From Pseudomonas wadenswilerensis (GTDB lineage Bacteria > Pseudomonadota > Gammaproteobacteria > Pseudomonadales > Pseudomonadaceae), in NCBI RefSeq assembly GCF_900497695.1, contig NZ_UIDD01000005.1, forward strand, positions 248,001 to 312,000: a DNA stretch of 64,000 bases. The letters are read 5' to 3'. Positions 8,997 to 18,485 of the stretch are shown here, one piece after another (positions within the stretch are counted from its first letter, which is position 1; every line of letters starts with the position of its first letter). The position numbers and the translations under genes were made by a program. Below the pieces are notes generated by a model that worked only from the letters and a program-made list of their open reading frames with translations, had not been told where the DNA came from and did not search any database.

Positions 8997-9887
8997 GTGG
9001 ACTCTCGTTTGAACGCTTTTCTGGAGCGCGCCGAAACCGTGCTCGCCCGCCTTGAACCCTTGTTGCCGGCACCGCGCCAGAGCATCGACTGGTCGCAGTG
9101 CCTGGCCGCGCGCTGGCAGCGCGATGGCCGTAGCGGTTATCTGTTGCCGCTGGAGGTCAGCCTCGACATGCGTCTGTCCGACCTGATCGGTGTCGATCAG
9201 CAGCGCGAACAACTGGGGCGCAACACCCGCCAGTTTCTCGATGGCATGCCGGCCAACCATGCGCTGCTGTGGGGCTCGCGTGGTACCGGCAAGTCGTCGC
9301 TGGTGCGGGCGTTATTGGCCGAGCATGCCAAGGCCGGCCTGCGTCTGATCGAAATCGAGCGTGATCACCTGGCCGACCTGCCGCGGGTGGTCGAGCAACT
9401 GCAGAAGCTGCCGCAACGCTTTGTGCTGTTTTGCGATGATCTCTCGTTCGAAGCCGGGGAGGGTGACTACCGGGTGCTCAAGAGCGTGCTCGACGGCTCG
9501 CTGGAGCAGGCGCCGGACAACGTGCTGCTGTACGCCACCTCGAACCGCCGGCACCTGGTGCCGGAAAAGCAGAGCGACAACGAAAACTGGAAGATGGTCG
9601 ACGGCGAACTGCACCCCAACGAGGCGGTGGAGGACAAGATTGCCCTGTCTGACCGCTTCGGCCTGTGGCTGTCGTTCTACCCCTTCACCCAGGAGCATTT
9701 CCTCAACGTGGTCGAGCACTGGATCACCCAGTTGGCCGAAAGCGCGGGCCTGGCCTGGAGCCGCGATGCAGAGCTGGACATACTCGCTGTGCGCTGGGCC
9801 ACCGGCCGCGGCAACCGTAACGGCCGTTGTGCCTACCAGTTCGCCCGCTATTGGGTCGGGCTGAAACTGTTGGAGCAAAAACCATGA
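8997..9887 (+). CDS. DUF815 family AAA-type ATPase
   Basis: The start is GTG 8997, six bases after a GAGGA ribosome site; longer in-frame starts overlap the divergent kinase gene. 296 residues. Walker A is GSRGTGKS (93-100) and Walker B is the LFCDDLSFE stretch; YATSNRRHL is a sensor-1-like motif. The late EDKIALSDRFGLW and GRGNRNGRCAYQFARYW sequences are hallmarks of DUF815 ATPases. The biological role of the family is not established. It overlaps the next gene by four bases (ATGA), so the two are translationally coupled. Confidence 0.88.
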   Translation: MDSRLNAFLERAETVLARLEPLLPAPRQSIDWSQCLAARWQRDGRSGYLLPLEVSLDMRLSDLIGVDQQREQLGRNTRQFLDGMPANHALLWGSRGTGKSSLVRALLAEHAKAGLRLIEIERDHLADLPRVVEQLQKLPQRFVLFCDDLSFEAGEGDYRVLKSVLDGSLEQAPDNVLLYATSNRRHLVPEKQSDNENWKMVDGELHPNEAVEDKIALSDRFGLWLSFYPFTQEHFLNVVEHWITQLAESAGLAWSRDAELDILAVRWATGRGNRNGRCAYQFARYWVGLKLLEQKP

Positions 9888-10366
9888 TCGATCTCAACGC
9901 TACCGGCGCCGGCCTTGAAGGTTATGGCCTGCTGGCGGCACAGCTGGAAGCCCTGCTTGCCGATGAGCGCGACTTCATTGCCAACGCCGCGCAGTTTTCG
10001 GCGTTTCTCTACAGCCAGGTCGAAGACCTGAACTGGGCCGGCTTCTACCTCAATCGTAACGAGCAGTTGGTCCTCGGGCCGTTCCAGGGGCAGGTGGCCT
10101 GCGTGCGCATCCCTTTCGGCCGTGGAGTATGCGGGGCGGCAGCGGCCAGCCAGGAAACCCAGCGGGTGGAAGATGTGCACGCGTTTCCCGGGCACATTGC
10201 CTGCGACAGTGCGTCGAACAGCGAGCTGGTGATTCCGCTGGTCAAGGACGGGCGGTTGCTTGGCGTGCTGGACCTGGACAGCCCGAAGCTTGCGCGTTTC
10301 AGTGAGGCGGATCAGGTGGGGCTGGAGCGTTTGGCGGGGATTTTTCTGCGTTTGACTGATTGCTGA
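9884..10366 (+). CDS. msrC: GAF-domain free methionine-(R)-sulfoxide reductase
   Basis: 160 residues forming one GAF domain. Three cysteines, C73, C83 and C107, have the same 10 and 24 residue spacing as the catalytic trio of E. coli fRMsr (C84, C94, C118); the motifs are VACVRIP, GVCGAAA and ACDSASNSE. The enzyme reduces free Met-R-O, complementing MsrB (protein-bound) encoded 4 kb away. It is coupled to the DUF815 ATPase gene by an ATGA overlap. A REP pair separates it from the convergent next gene. Confidence 0.92.
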   Translation: MIDLNATGAGLEGYGLLAAQLEALLADERDFIANAAQFSAFLYSQVEDLNWAGFYLNRNEQLVLGPFQGQVACVRIPFGRGVCGAAAASQETQRVEDVHAFPGHIACDSASNSELVIPLVKDGRLLGVLDLDSPKLARFSEADQVGLERLAGIFLRLTDC

Positions 10367-10380
10367 CGAGTGAACTTTGA

Positions 10381-10454
10381 TCGCGGGGCAAGCCCGCTCC
10401 TACAAGTGCGAATCCTGTAGGAGCGGCGGTGCGACGCCTCGACTTGCCCCGCGA
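10381..10454. repeat. REP inverted pair
   Basis: TCGCGGGGCAAGCCCGCTCC and its imperfect inverse (GTAGGAGCGGC...GACTTGCCCCGCGA) lie between convergent genes. It is the short-stem Pseudomonas REP type, different from the GTGGGAGCTGG type at 1-1.6 kb. Confidence 0.88.
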
Positions 10455-10460
10455 AGCTTG

Positions 10461-11228
10461 TCAGTCGTAAATGACCTTTTTCTTCCAGTCTTCGGTGGTG
10501 TCGGTCTTCAAGCCTTCGGTCAGGGCGTTGGTTTCGTCCTCGGCCGGTTCCAGCTGGCTCAGCACCTGGGCATTGGCCCGGGCCAGAAGCTTCTCCATGT
10601 ATTCCAACTGCTCGCGGTAAACCGCCGGGTCAGGCTGTTTGCGCAGGTACTGCACGCCACGCTCGAACGCCAGGCGCGCATGCCCCGGCTGGTTCTGTTG
10701 CAGCGCCTGCTGGCCGAGGTTGTTGAAGAACTCGATGTGCAACAACACCAGAATGTGACGGACTTCCTTGACCCAGTACTTGGCTTCGTTGGTCGGCAGG
10801 AAGCCTTCCTGGGCGGCGCGGGTGATCTGGTTGTGCATGCCCTCGAGCAGGAAGCGCACATCCTTGGCCCGGGCTTCGGTCTGGATCGGCATTGGCGGGT
10901 TGTTCACCGGCAGTGCTTCGCCTTTGGCGATCAAGCCTTCGAGTTCGGCAATCCGCGCCTTGATATCCCGGCTGTGCTTGTCCAGGGTCAGCCGACGCTG
11001 GTTGAGGTTGAGCTCCAGGCGGGTCAGCAGCAGCTTGAGCGCTGGAGTCATCAACTGGCCGGGGAAGGTTTCGGTGATTTCGCCACAACGGCGCAAGCGC
11101 TCGGCCAGCTCGATCTTCAGCCGGGCACGCTCGAGCTTGTTGTTCTCGACCACATTGTTCAGGTAGCCGATCACGATCAATAATGCGATCCCCGCTACTA
11201 TAAGCAGGGTGATCAGAAGTGGTGTCAC
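10461..11228 (-). CDS. Conserved membrane-anchored protein of unknown function
   Basis: 255 residues. Residues ~4-23 (LLITLLIVAGIALLIVIGY) form a single membrane anchor, and the rest is a charged, mostly alpha-helical cytoplasmic or periplasmic domain with predicted coiled-coil character (ENNKLERARLKIELAERLRR). No catalytic motif was recognised. It lies between fRMsr and the tRNA operon, transcribed away from the latter. Similar proteins occur across Pseudomonas as hypothetical proteins; no function is proposed. Confidence 0.8.
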   Translation of the reverse strand: MTPLLITLLIVAGIALLIVIGYLNNVVENNKLERARLKIELAERLRRCGEITETFPGQLMTPALKLLLTRLELNLNQRRLTLDKHSRDIKARIAELEGLIAKGEALPVNNPPMPIQTEARAKDVRFLLEGMHNQITRAAQEGFLPTNEAKYWVKEVRHILVLLHIEFFNNLGQQALQQNQPGHARLAFERGVQYLRKQPDPAVYREQLEYMEKLLARANAQVLSQLEPAEDETNALTEGLKTDTTEDWKKKVIYD

Positions 11229-11474
11229 CGTTAACGCCTCATACAGGATGATTTACTGTTTGAGTGTAGTGGCTAAGCTTTTAGCCGGATAGAGCTGTTT
11301 GGCGGTTGCTCGTGGGCAATTGATGGCCTTTTGCTTGTAGATTGCCGTGGCTGCTGGGCCGCAGGCGGGTAGGGGTGTCAGAAAATAATCGTCAAGACCC
11401 CGGCGCGCAAAGTCATGGTTCAACAGCGCTAGGCGCCGCGAAGTCATTGATTTAAATAAATTTATACAGAGGGG

Positions 11475-11503
11475 TTGACGACTTATCAAAGCATCCCTAG
11501 AAT
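11475..11503 (+). promoter_or_regulatory. Promoter of the Glu/Gly tRNA operon
   Basis: TTGACG (11475-11480), 17-bp spacer, TAGAAT (11498-11503), then a GC-rich discriminator (GCGCGCC) typical of stringently controlled stable-RNA promoters. The first tRNA starts ~60 bases downstream. The rest of the 11229-11564 gap shows no gene. Confidence 0.85.
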
Positions 11504-11564
11504 GCGCGCCACTTGCAGCGTAAAGCACACAGCGAAACGCGGCAGGGAGTGAATGTTGTAGCGT

Positions 11565-11640
11565 GTCCCCTTCGTCTAGTGGCCTAGGACACCGCCCTTT
11601 CACGGCGGTAACAGGGGTTCGAGTCCCCTAGGGGACGCCA
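11565..11640 (+). tRNA. tRNA-Glu (anticodon TTC), copy 1
   Basis: 76 nt with encoded CCA. The acceptor stem GTCCCCT pairs AGGGGAC. The anticodon loop CTTTCAC gives TTC, and the T-loop is GGTTCGAGTCC. First gene of a five-tRNA operon. Confidence 0.98.
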
Positions 11641-11642
11641 AT

Positions 11643-11718
<76 letters not shown>

Positions 11719-11821
11719 GTTTACAAAGGCTTTGCTTAACGGCAGGGCTTGTAAAAACCCAGCGTCAAATCGTTATGGTTTGAGTTGGTAACTGAAGCAT
11801 GCATTGCATGTTTCGGGCGTC

Positions 11822-11897
11822 GTCCCCTTCGTCTAGTGGCCTAGGACACCGCCCTTTCACGGCGGTAACAGGGGTTCGAGTCCCCTAGGGGACGCCA
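11822..11897 (+). tRNA. tRNA-Glu (TTC), copy 2
   Basis: Identical to the copy at 11565. It follows a 103-bp spacer. Confidence 0.98.
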
Positions 11898-11903
11898 TTT
11901 TTT

Positions 11904-11979
<76 letters not shown>

Positions 11980-12071
11980 AATATGGTGCTCCAGCGTTTG
12001 ATAACGCTGTAGTGATGGAGCAAGTGCAACAGCGCTTGTTCTTGCCGGGTTTACCGGTCGCTACAAAATTT

Positions 12072-12147
<76 letters not shown>

Positions 12148-12151
12148 AATA

Positions 12152-12185
12152 AAGAAACGCCGTTCGTTTGAACGGCGTTTTTTTT
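12152..12185 (+). terminator. Terminator of the Glu/Gly tRNA operon
   Basis: AACGCCGTTC / GAACGGCGTT hairpin with a GTTT loop, followed by eight T. It begins within ten bases of the last tRNA. Confidence 0.93.
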
Positions 12186-12253
12186 CGTCTCGATTATTTA
12201 ATCGCTGGCTGTGGGCGGCAGGGCTGTTTGTCAGCCCTGCACACCTTCATCGC

Positions 12254-12661
12254 TTAATGCTTGCTGTCGTCGTCCGACATGCTCAGCAGCTGTTTTTCCT
12301 GGTTCCAGTCGAAGGGTTCGTCATTCTGCTCGGCTTCGAAGCGGCGCTCTTCCAGTTCCTGGTACATGTCCAGTTCGTTCTCCGGCATGAAGTGCAGGCA
12401 GTCGCCGCCAAAGAACCACAGCAGGTCGCGTGGCACCAGGTGCGCGACCTGTGGATAGCGCTGGATGACCTGGCACATCAGGTCCTGGCCAAGATAGGTG
12501 CTTTCCGGGTCGACGGGCAGTTGCAGCATCAGATCGTCGAAGCGCTCCAGAAACAGCGCGTGGCTTTCTTCCGGCACCTGCTCGGCTTCGCCCAGGGCAA
12601 CCAGGATGGTGCGCAGGTGGGTGAGCAGGGCGAGATGGTATTCCAGGCGATCGGTAGCCAT
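12254..12661 (-). CDS. PA2817-family conserved protein
   Basis: The start chosen is ATG 12661 (MATDRLEYHL), which has an AGAGGA site nine bases upstream; a TTG eight residues earlier is less likely. 135 residues, acidic, no membrane segment, C terminus rich in Asp/Glu (SMSDDDSKH). The sequence resembles the small Pseudomonas family named after PA2817. It lies 68 bp downstream of fadE on the same strand, the conserved order, so co-transcription with fadE is likely. Function is unknown. Confidence 0.82.
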   Translation of the reverse strand: MATDRLEYHLALLTHLRTILVALGEAEQVPEESHALFLERFDDLMLQLPVDPESTYLGQDLMCQVIQRYPQVAHLVPRDLLWFFGGDCLHFMPENELDMYQELEERRFEAEQNDEPFDWNQEKQLLSMSDDDSKH

Positions 12662-12729
12662 GCAGGCAGTCCTCTTGAGCAAAAACGGGCGCGGGAGTAT
12701 ACGGCTCCCGGCGCCCGATGTCCCGGCCC

Positions 12730-15177
12730 TTAGCGAATCTTGCCGTCAGCCGGTAGCAGTTGCTCCTTGTCGAAGGCATCGACGTCGATCACCCGCCGGC
12801 GTGCCGACTCAGCGGCATGCAGGCTTTGCGCCTCGCTGGCCTGGAGTACGCCGGCATGCAGGGCCGCGTCGATTACCGACTCGCCCGGAGCAGGGACAAC
12901 CTGGCCGCTCTTGAGTGCCTGATGCAATTTTTTGCGCAGTGGCTCACCTGCACTGAGTTGATCGTAAGCCTGTTGCAGGGCGGCAACCGGGTCACCGTCC
13001 GCTTGTGGCCGGTAACAACCGGCAAGCAGCTCTTCCAGGGCCGGGTCGCCCTTGGCCCGGCCGATCAGCTCGGCGATTTCGGCGTCCAGTTCATCGCCTG
13101 GCCCGGTGTGACGGCGGCCGAAGGGGAATACCACCAGGCGCAGGGCGCAGCCGAGGAAGCGGTTTGGGAAGTTGTCGAGCAGCCGGTCCAGGGCTTTTTC
13201 AGCCTGGCCGAGGCTCTCTTCCAGGGCCCAGCGCAGCAATGGTTGCAGGTGCTCGGGCGAATTCAGGTCGTGGTAACGCTTGAGCGCCGCCGAGCTCAGG
13301 TACAGGTGGCTGAGCACATCGCCCAGGCGTGCCGACAAACGCTCGCGACGCTTGAGCTCGCCACCGAGGAGCATCATGCACAGGTCGGCGAGCAGGGCGA
13401 AGGCCGCCGCCTGGCGGTTGAGCGCGCGGAAGTAGCCCTGGCTCAAGGCGTCGCCTGGGACTTTCTCGAAGTGACCCAGGCCCAGGCCGAGCACCAGGGT
13501 GCTGGCGGCGTTACCCACGGCGAAGCCGATGTGCTGCATCAGCAGGTGATCGAACTCCTTGAGCGCCTGGTCGTGGTCTTCGCGACCGGCCAGGGCCATT
13601 TCCTTGAGCACGAACGGATGGCAGCGAATTGCCCCCTGGCCGAAGATCATCAGGTTGCGCGAGAGGATGTTGGCGCCCTCGACGGTGATGAAGATCGGCG
13701 CTCCCTGCCAATTGCGCCCCAGGTAGTTGTTCGGGCCCATGATGATGCCCTTGCCGCCGTGCACATCCATGGCGTGCTGGATGCATTCGCGGCCGCGCTC
13801 GGTAAGGTGGTACTTGAGAATCGCCGAGAGTACCGAAGGCTTCTCGCCCAGGTCCACGGCCTTGGCGGTGAGCAGGCGCGCGCTATCCATCAGGAAGGCG
13901 TTGCCGCCGATCCGGGCCAGGGATTCCTGGATGCCTTCGAAGGCTGCCAGCGGCACATTGAACTGCTCGCGGATGCGGGCGTACTGGCCGGTGACCAGGC
14001 TGGTGTACTTGGCTGCGCCGGTACCCACGGCCGGCAGGGAAATCGAGCGGCCAACCGACAGGCAGTTCATCAGCATCATCCAGCCCTTGCCGAGCATGTC
14101 CTGGCCGCCGATGAGGAAGTCCAGCGGCACAAATACATCCTTGCCGCTGTTGGGACCGTTCATGAAAGCGGCCCCCAGGGGCAGGTGGCGCTTGCCGATC
14201 TCGACACCGGGGGTGTCGGTGGGAATCAGTGCCAGGCTGATGCCCAGCTCTTCCTTGTCGCCCAGCAGGTGCTCAGGGTCGTAGGCCTTGAACGCCAGGC
14301 CGAGCAGGGTGGCGACCGGGCCGAGGGTGATGTAGCGCTTTTCCCAGTTCAGGCGCAGGCCGATAACTTCCTCGCCTTGCCATTGGCCTTTGCAGATGAT
14401 CCCGGTATCGGGCATGGCGCCGGCGTCGGAGCCGGCCAGCGGGCCGGTGAGGGCGAAGCAGGGGATCTCGTCGCCGCGGGCCAGGCGTGGCAGGTAATGA
14501 TTGCGTTGCTCGTCGGTGCCGTAGTGCAGCAACAGTTCGGCCGGGCCCAGGGAGTTGGGCACCATCACGGTCGAGGCGAGGTCACCGCTACGGGTTGCAA
14601 GCTTCATCGCCACCTGCGAGTGGGCGTAGGCCGAGAAGCCCTTGCCGCCGTATTCCCTGGGAATGATCAGGGCGAAGAAACCGTGGCTCTTGATGTGCTC
14701 CCAGGCGGCTGGCGGCAGGTCCAGGTCCTGGCCGATCTGCCAGTCGCTGACCATCGCGCAGAGTTCTTCGGTGGGGCCATCGATGAACGCCTGTTCTTCT
14801 TCCGTGAGTTCGGCCTTGGAGTAGCCGAGCAAGGTGTTCCAGTCCGGGCGGCCGCTGAACAGCTCGCCGTCCCACCACACGGTGCCGGCGTCGATGGCTT
14901 CGCGTTCGGTCTGCGACATCGGCGGCAGGGTGCGCTGGAACCAGCCGAACAGCGGTGCGGTAAGTACTTTGCGGCGCAGGTCGGGGAGCAGCAGGGGGGC
15001 AGCCACTGCGGCCAGCAGCAGCCAGAAAATCGTCAGCAGCCAGCCTGGCGCGTGGCTGAAAATGCCCATCGCCAGCAGGTACAGGGCAACGATGCCCAGC
15101 GCCGGCAAGGCGGCGATGCGACGGTGGGCCAGGTACGCCACGCCGATCACCAGGACCACTAACCACAACAGCAACAT
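12730..15177 (-). CDS. fadE: Acyl-CoA dehydrogenase FadE
   Basis: The start is ATG 15177 (MLLLWLVVLVIG), with GGAGG eight bases upstream, giving 815 residues, the normal FadE size. Two or three N-terminal hydrophobic segments (~1-70) anchor it to the membrane. The dehydrogenase core follows (CFALTGPLAGSDAGAMPDTG; the VHGGKGI(I)MG and NYLGR motifs), then the long FadE-specific C-terminal domain. It catalyses the first FAD-dependent step of fatty acid beta-oxidation. The frame is open for 245 codons further upstream, but that extension overlaps the divergent GST gene and is not coding. Confidence 0.95.
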   Translation of the reverse strand: MLLLWLVVLVIGVAYLAHRRIAALPALGIVALYLLAMGIFSHAPGWLLTIFWLLLAAVAAPLLLPDLRRKVLTAPLFGWFQRTLPPMSQTEREAIDAGTVWWDGELFSGRPDWNTLLGYSKAELTEEEQAFIDGPTEELCAMVSDWQIGQDLDLPPAAWEHIKSHGFFALIIPREYGGKGFSAYAHSQVAMKLATRSGDLASTVMVPNSLGPAELLLHYGTDEQRNHYLPRLARGDEIPCFALTGPLAGSDAGAMPDTGIICKGQWQGEEVIGLRLNWEKRYITLGPVATLLGLAFKAYDPEHLLGDKEELGISLALIPTDTPGVEIGKRHLPLGAAFMNGPNSGKDVFVPLDFLIGGQDMLGKGWMMLMNCLSVGRSISLPAVGTGAAKYTSLVTGQYARIREQFNVPLAAFEGIQESLARIGGNAFLMDSARLLTAKAVDLGEKPSVLSAILKYHLTERGRECIQHAMDVHGGKGIIMGPNNYLGRNWQGAPIFITVEGANILSRNLMIFGQGAIRCHPFVLKEMALAGREDHDQALKEFDHLLMQHIGFAVGNAASTLVLGLGLGHFEKVPGDALSQGYFRALNRQAAAFALLADLCMMLLGGELKRRERLSARLGDVLSHLYLSSAALKRYHDLNSPEHLQPLLRWALEESLGQAEKALDRLLDNFPNRFLGCALRLVVFPFGRRHTGPGDELDAEIAELIGRAKGDPALEELLAGCYRPQADGDPVAALQQAYDQLSAGEPLRKKLHQALKSGQVVPAPGESVIDAALHAGVLQASEAQSLHAAESARRRVIDVDAFDKEQLLPADGKIR

Positions 15178-15360
15178 AGGAATTCCTCCGTGAAACATTG
15201 GGGCATTTCGCCATCCATCGAAGCTTAGACCGCATCCGCTAAACGGCTTGTCTGAACAGTGACAGGACATGAACTCAGGAGTTCGCCTGGATGCCAAACG
15301 ATTGCCAGCGCGACCGCCTGGAGTAGACTGGGCGACCAGCCAAATCATCAGGGAAATATC

Positions 15361-15984
15361 ATGCTCAAGATCTGGGGCAGGAAGAATTCGTCGAATGTCA
15401 GGAAAGCACTGTGGTGCGCCGAAGAGCTGGGTCTTGAATATGAGTCGATCGATGCCGGTGGCGCCTTCGGCCTGGTGAACGAACCGCAGTACCGGGCACT
15501 GAACCCCAACGGCCTGGTGCCGATGATCGAAGACAATGGCCTGGTGCTCTGGGAGTCCAATGCCATCGTGCGTTACCTGTCGGCGCAGTATGGCAGCGCG
15601 TCTGGCTGGTATGAGGCGGATGCGCGCAAGCGCGCCGAGGCCGACAAGTGGATGGACTGGGTCACTTCTTCCCTGGCCACACCGTTCCGCCCGTTGTTCT
15701 GGGGCATCCTGCGTACGCCTGCCGAGCAGCAAGACTGGGTGGCCATCAATGCCGCGCACAAGACCTGCGCGCAGTTGCTGTCGATTGCTGACCAGGCCCT
15801 GGCGCATAAGCCGTACCTGTCCGGCAGCGTCCTGGGCATGGGCGATATCCCCCTGGGCTGCTTTGCCTACGCCTGGTTCGAGATGCCCATCGAGCGCCCC
15901 GAGATGCGCCACTTGCGTGCCTGGTACGAGCGCTTGCAGGAGCGTCCGGCCTACCAGGCGGCGGTGATGACCGCGCTGACCTGA
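15361..15984 (+). CDS. Glutathione S-transferase family protein
   Basis: 207 residues from ATG 15361. The N-terminal thioredoxin-like domain begins LKIWGRKNSSNVRKALW, with a Ser at the usual activating position, then NPNGLVPMIEDNG (cis-Pro) and LWESNAIVRYL (glutathione-binding ES). The C-terminal all-helical domain contains the GMGDIPLGCFAY capping region. The substrate cannot be told from sequence. It is divergent from fadE across 183 bp and precedes an ABC exporter pair by 139 bp. Confidence 0.92.
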   Translation: MLKIWGRKNSSNVRKALWCAEELGLEYESIDAGGAFGLVNEPQYRALNPNGLVPMIEDNGLVLWESNAIVRYLSAQYGSASGWYEADARKRAEADKWMDWVTSSLATPFRPLFWGILRTPAEQQDWVAINAAHKTCAQLLSIADQALAHKPYLSGSVLGMGDIPLGCFAYAWFEMPIERPEMRHLRAWYERLQERPAYQAAVMTALT

Positions 15985-16123
15985 TCAAGGCGGTCAACCT
16001 GATAGTTATTATCGATATACATGACTGTACTTGTCTGGCACGGACAAGCACCATGATCATATTCACTGCGGCTGGCCTTGCCCGGCTGCGTCTAGAGCCT
16101 TCCAAACTGGTACGCGACCCGCT

Positions 16124-17056
16124 ATGAGTTCTGCTCTGTCCATAAGGCAGCTAACCAAAACCTACGGCAACGGTTTCCAGGCCCTCAAGGGTATTGACCT
16201 GGATGTCGCCGAAGGTGACTTCTTCGCCTTGCTCGGCCCCAATGGCGCCGGCAAGTCCACCACCATCGGCATCCTCTCTACCCTGGTCAACAAAACCAGT
16301 GGCAGCGTGAACATCTTCGGTCACGACCTCGATCGCCAACCCGCCGCGCTCAAGCGCTGCATCGGCGTGGTGCCGCAGGAATTCAACTTCAACCAGTTCG
16401 AAAAGACCTTCGACATCGTCGTGACCCAGGCCGGTTACTACGGCATCCCGGCCAAAGTGGCCAGGGAGCGTGCCGAGCAGTACCTGACCCAGCTCGGTCT
16501 GTGGGACAAGCGCGATGTACCGTCGCGTTCGCTGTCCGGCGGCATGAAGCGCCGGTTGATGATCGCCCGCGCCCTGATCCACGAGCCGCGCCTGTTGATT
16601 CTCGACGAGCCGACCGCGGGCGTCGATATCGAGCTGCGCCGTTCGATGTGGAGCTTTCTTACCGAGCTCAACCAGAAAGGCATCACCATCATCCTCACCA
16701 CCCATTACCTGGAAGAGGCTGAACAGCTGTGCCGTCACATCGGCATCATCGACCACGGCACCATCGTCGAGAACACCAGCATGCGGGCATTGCTCAGCAA
16801 GCTGCACGTCGAGACCTTCCTGCTCGACCTCAAGCAGGACCTGCCCCAGGCGCCAAGCCTGGTCGGTTATCCGTGCCGGTTGATCACCCCGCACACCCTG
16901 GAAGTGCAAGTCGACAAGGAAGTGGGCATCACTGCGCTGTTCGGCCAGCTGGCACTACAGAACATCGAGGTGCAGAGCCTGCGCAACAAGACCAATCGTC
17001 TCGAGGAGCTGTTCGTGTCCCTGGTTGAGAAAAACCTGGCAAAGGTGGCGGTATGA
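16124..17056 (+). CDS. yadG: ABC-2 type transporter ATP-binding protein, YadG-like
   Basis: 310 residues from ATG 16124. Walker A GPNGAGKST (38-46), signature LSGGMKRR, Walker B LLILDEPTAG and the switch His in ILTTHYLEEAE are all intact. The C-terminal ~80 residues form the accessory region seen in YadG/DrrA-type exporters. The next gene, its permease, overlaps by four bases (ATGA), so the pair makes a two-gene exporter. The substrate is unknown in the YadGH family. Confidence 0.93.
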   Translation: MSSALSIRQLTKTYGNGFQALKGIDLDVAEGDFFALLGPNGAGKSTTIGILSTLVNKTSGSVNIFGHDLDRQPAALKRCIGVVPQEFNFNQFEKTFDIVVTQAGYYGIPAKVARERAEQYLTQLGLWDKRDVPSRSLSGGMKRRLMIARALIHEPRLLILDEPTAGVDIELRRSMWSFLTELNQKGITIILTTHYLEEAEQLCRHIGIIDHGTIVENTSMRALLSKLHVETFLLDLKQDLPQAPSLVGYPCRLITPHTLEVQVDKEVGITALFGQLALQNIEVQSLRNKTNRLEELFVSLVEKNLAKVAV

Positions 17057-17832
17057 GTTCGGAACTGAGCGCCAACCTGGTCGCCCTCAACACCATCGTC
17101 TACCGCGAAGTGCGTCGTTTCACCCGGATCTGGCCGCAGACCCTGCTGCCCCCGGCGATCACCATGGTCCTGTACTTCGTGATCTTTGGTAACCTGATCG
17201 GCCGTCAGATCGGCGACATGGGCGGCTTTACCTACATGGAGTACATCGTGCCGGGGCTGATCATGATGTCGGTGATCACCAACTCCTACGGCAACGTGGT
17301 GTCGAGCTTTTTCGGGAGCAAGTTCCAGCGCTCGATCGAGGAGTTGATGGTGTCGCCGGTGTCGCCGCACACCATCCTCGTCGGCTACACCCTGGGCGGC
17401 GTGTTGCGCGGCCTGGCGGTGGGGGTGATCGTGACCTTGCTGTCGTTGTTCTTCACCGACCTGCAGGTGCATCACCTGGGCGTGACCATAGTCGTGGTGC
17501 TGCTGACGGCGACGATTTTCTCGCTGTTGGGCTTCATCAACGCCGTGTTCGCACGCAATTTCGATGATATCTCGATCATTCCGACCTTCGTGCTCACGCC
17601 GTTGACCTACCTGGGTGGGGTGTTCTACTCGATTACCCTGCTGCCGCCATTCTGGCAGACCGTGTCGATGGCCAACCCGGTGCTGCACATGGTCAACTCG
17701 TTCCGCTATGGCATTCTCGGCGTGTCGGATATCCGTATTGGCGTCGCCATCAGCTTCATGCTGGTCGCCACTGCGGTACTGTACGTCGGATGCGCGCGCC
17801 TACTGGTCAGCGGGCGAGGAATGCGCACCTGA
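17053..17832 (+). CDS. yadH: ABC-2 type transporter permease, YadH-like
   Basis: 259 residues with six predicted membrane segments and the ABC-2 signature around NPVLHMVNSFRYGILG. Translation is coupled to the ATPase gene. The last 33 bases overlap, on the opposite strand, the 3' end of the DUF2062 gene, so the two coding sequences share their tails antisense. Confidence 0.93.
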   Translation: MSSELSANLVALNTIVYREVRRFTRIWPQTLLPPAITMVLYFVIFGNLIGRQIGDMGGFTYMEYIVPGLIMMSVITNSYGNVVSSFFGSKFQRSIEELMVSPVSPHTILVGYTLGGVLRGLAVGVIVTLLSLFFTDLQVHHLGVTIVVVLLTATIFSLLGFINAVFARNFDDISIIPTFVLTPLTYLGGVFYSITLLPPFWQTVSMANPVLHMVNSFRYGILGVSDIRIGVAISFMLVATAVLYVGCARLLVSGRGMRT

Positions 17833-18342
17833 TTGCTTGACCTTGCGCCGGCGCCACTGCCGGCCTACCCACCAGCGCCAGTAGAGCATGGTCAGGCAGT
17901 AGGCGAGGGCGCCGAGCAACACGCCACACACCACCGAACCGAGCAAGAACGGCTGCCACAAGGTCGACAGCTGGTCGGTGATCCATTCGAAGGTCAGTTC
18001 TTCAGGCAGGGTGCGCGGCGGGATCTGCATCAGCCAGGCGCCCATCTGGTAGGTGCAGAAGAACACCGGCGGCATGGTGATCGGGTTGGTCAGCCACACC
18101 AGGCTGACCGCGATCGGCATGTTGCCGCGCACCATGATCGCCAGGCTGGCGGCCAGCAGCATCTGCATCGGAATCGGAATGAAGGCGGCGAACAGGCCGA
18201 CGGCCATGGCGCGCGCAACCGAATGCCGGTTGAGGTGCCAGAGGTTGGGGTCGTGCAACAGCCGGCCGAGAAAGCGTAAGGATTTGTGTTCCCTGATGCT
18301 GGTCGGATCGGGCATGTAGCGTTTGAAGAGACGACGCGGCAT
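17800..18342 (-). CDS. DUF2062 domain membrane protein
   Basis: The start chosen is ATG 18342 (MPRRLFKRYM), 180 residues; a TTG five codons upstream is possible. Hydrophobic segments at ~45-75, ~80-100 and ~135-160. Motifs typical of DUF2062 are seen: HSVARAMAVGLFAAFIPIPMQ and LTNPITMPPVF. Function is unknown. The C-terminal tail is strongly basic (WRWWVGRQWRRRK). It converges with and overlaps yadH by 33 bp. Confidence 0.88.
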   Translation of the reverse strand: MPRRLFKRYMPDPTSIREHKSLRFLGRLLHDPNLWHLNRHSVARAMAVGLFAAFIPIPMQMLLAASLAIMVRGNMPIAVSLVWLTNPITMPPVFFCTYQMGAWLMQIPPRTLPEELTFEWITDQLSTLWQPFLLGSVVCGVLLGALAYCLTMLYWRWWVGRQWRRRKVKQSGAHSSPADQ

Positions 18343-18485
18343 GTGGGGTCTCGGCAATCTGAAGGGTGCCAGTATGCACGGATTCTAAAACTGCCTTATT
18401 CAGACTTTGTGACAATTATTTAGCGAGCTGTTGCTGTCGCTGATCTAAGCCTCAGGGGGTGGTTTACTTCTGGAGCTTCACGCTT

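Noticed and set aside
12761..15162. 800-codon open frame opposite fadE
   Set aside because: Mirror frame of fadE; no motifs and no ribosome site.
15178..15912. 245-codon N-terminal extension of the fadE frame
   Set aside because: It runs antisense through the GST gene and precedes a good ribosome site and the normal FadE start at 15177.
16001..16019. Fur-box-like sequence GATAGTTATTATCGATATA before yadG
   Set aside because: About 13 of 19 bases match by eye, within what an A/T-rich spot can give; no iron-related gene follows.
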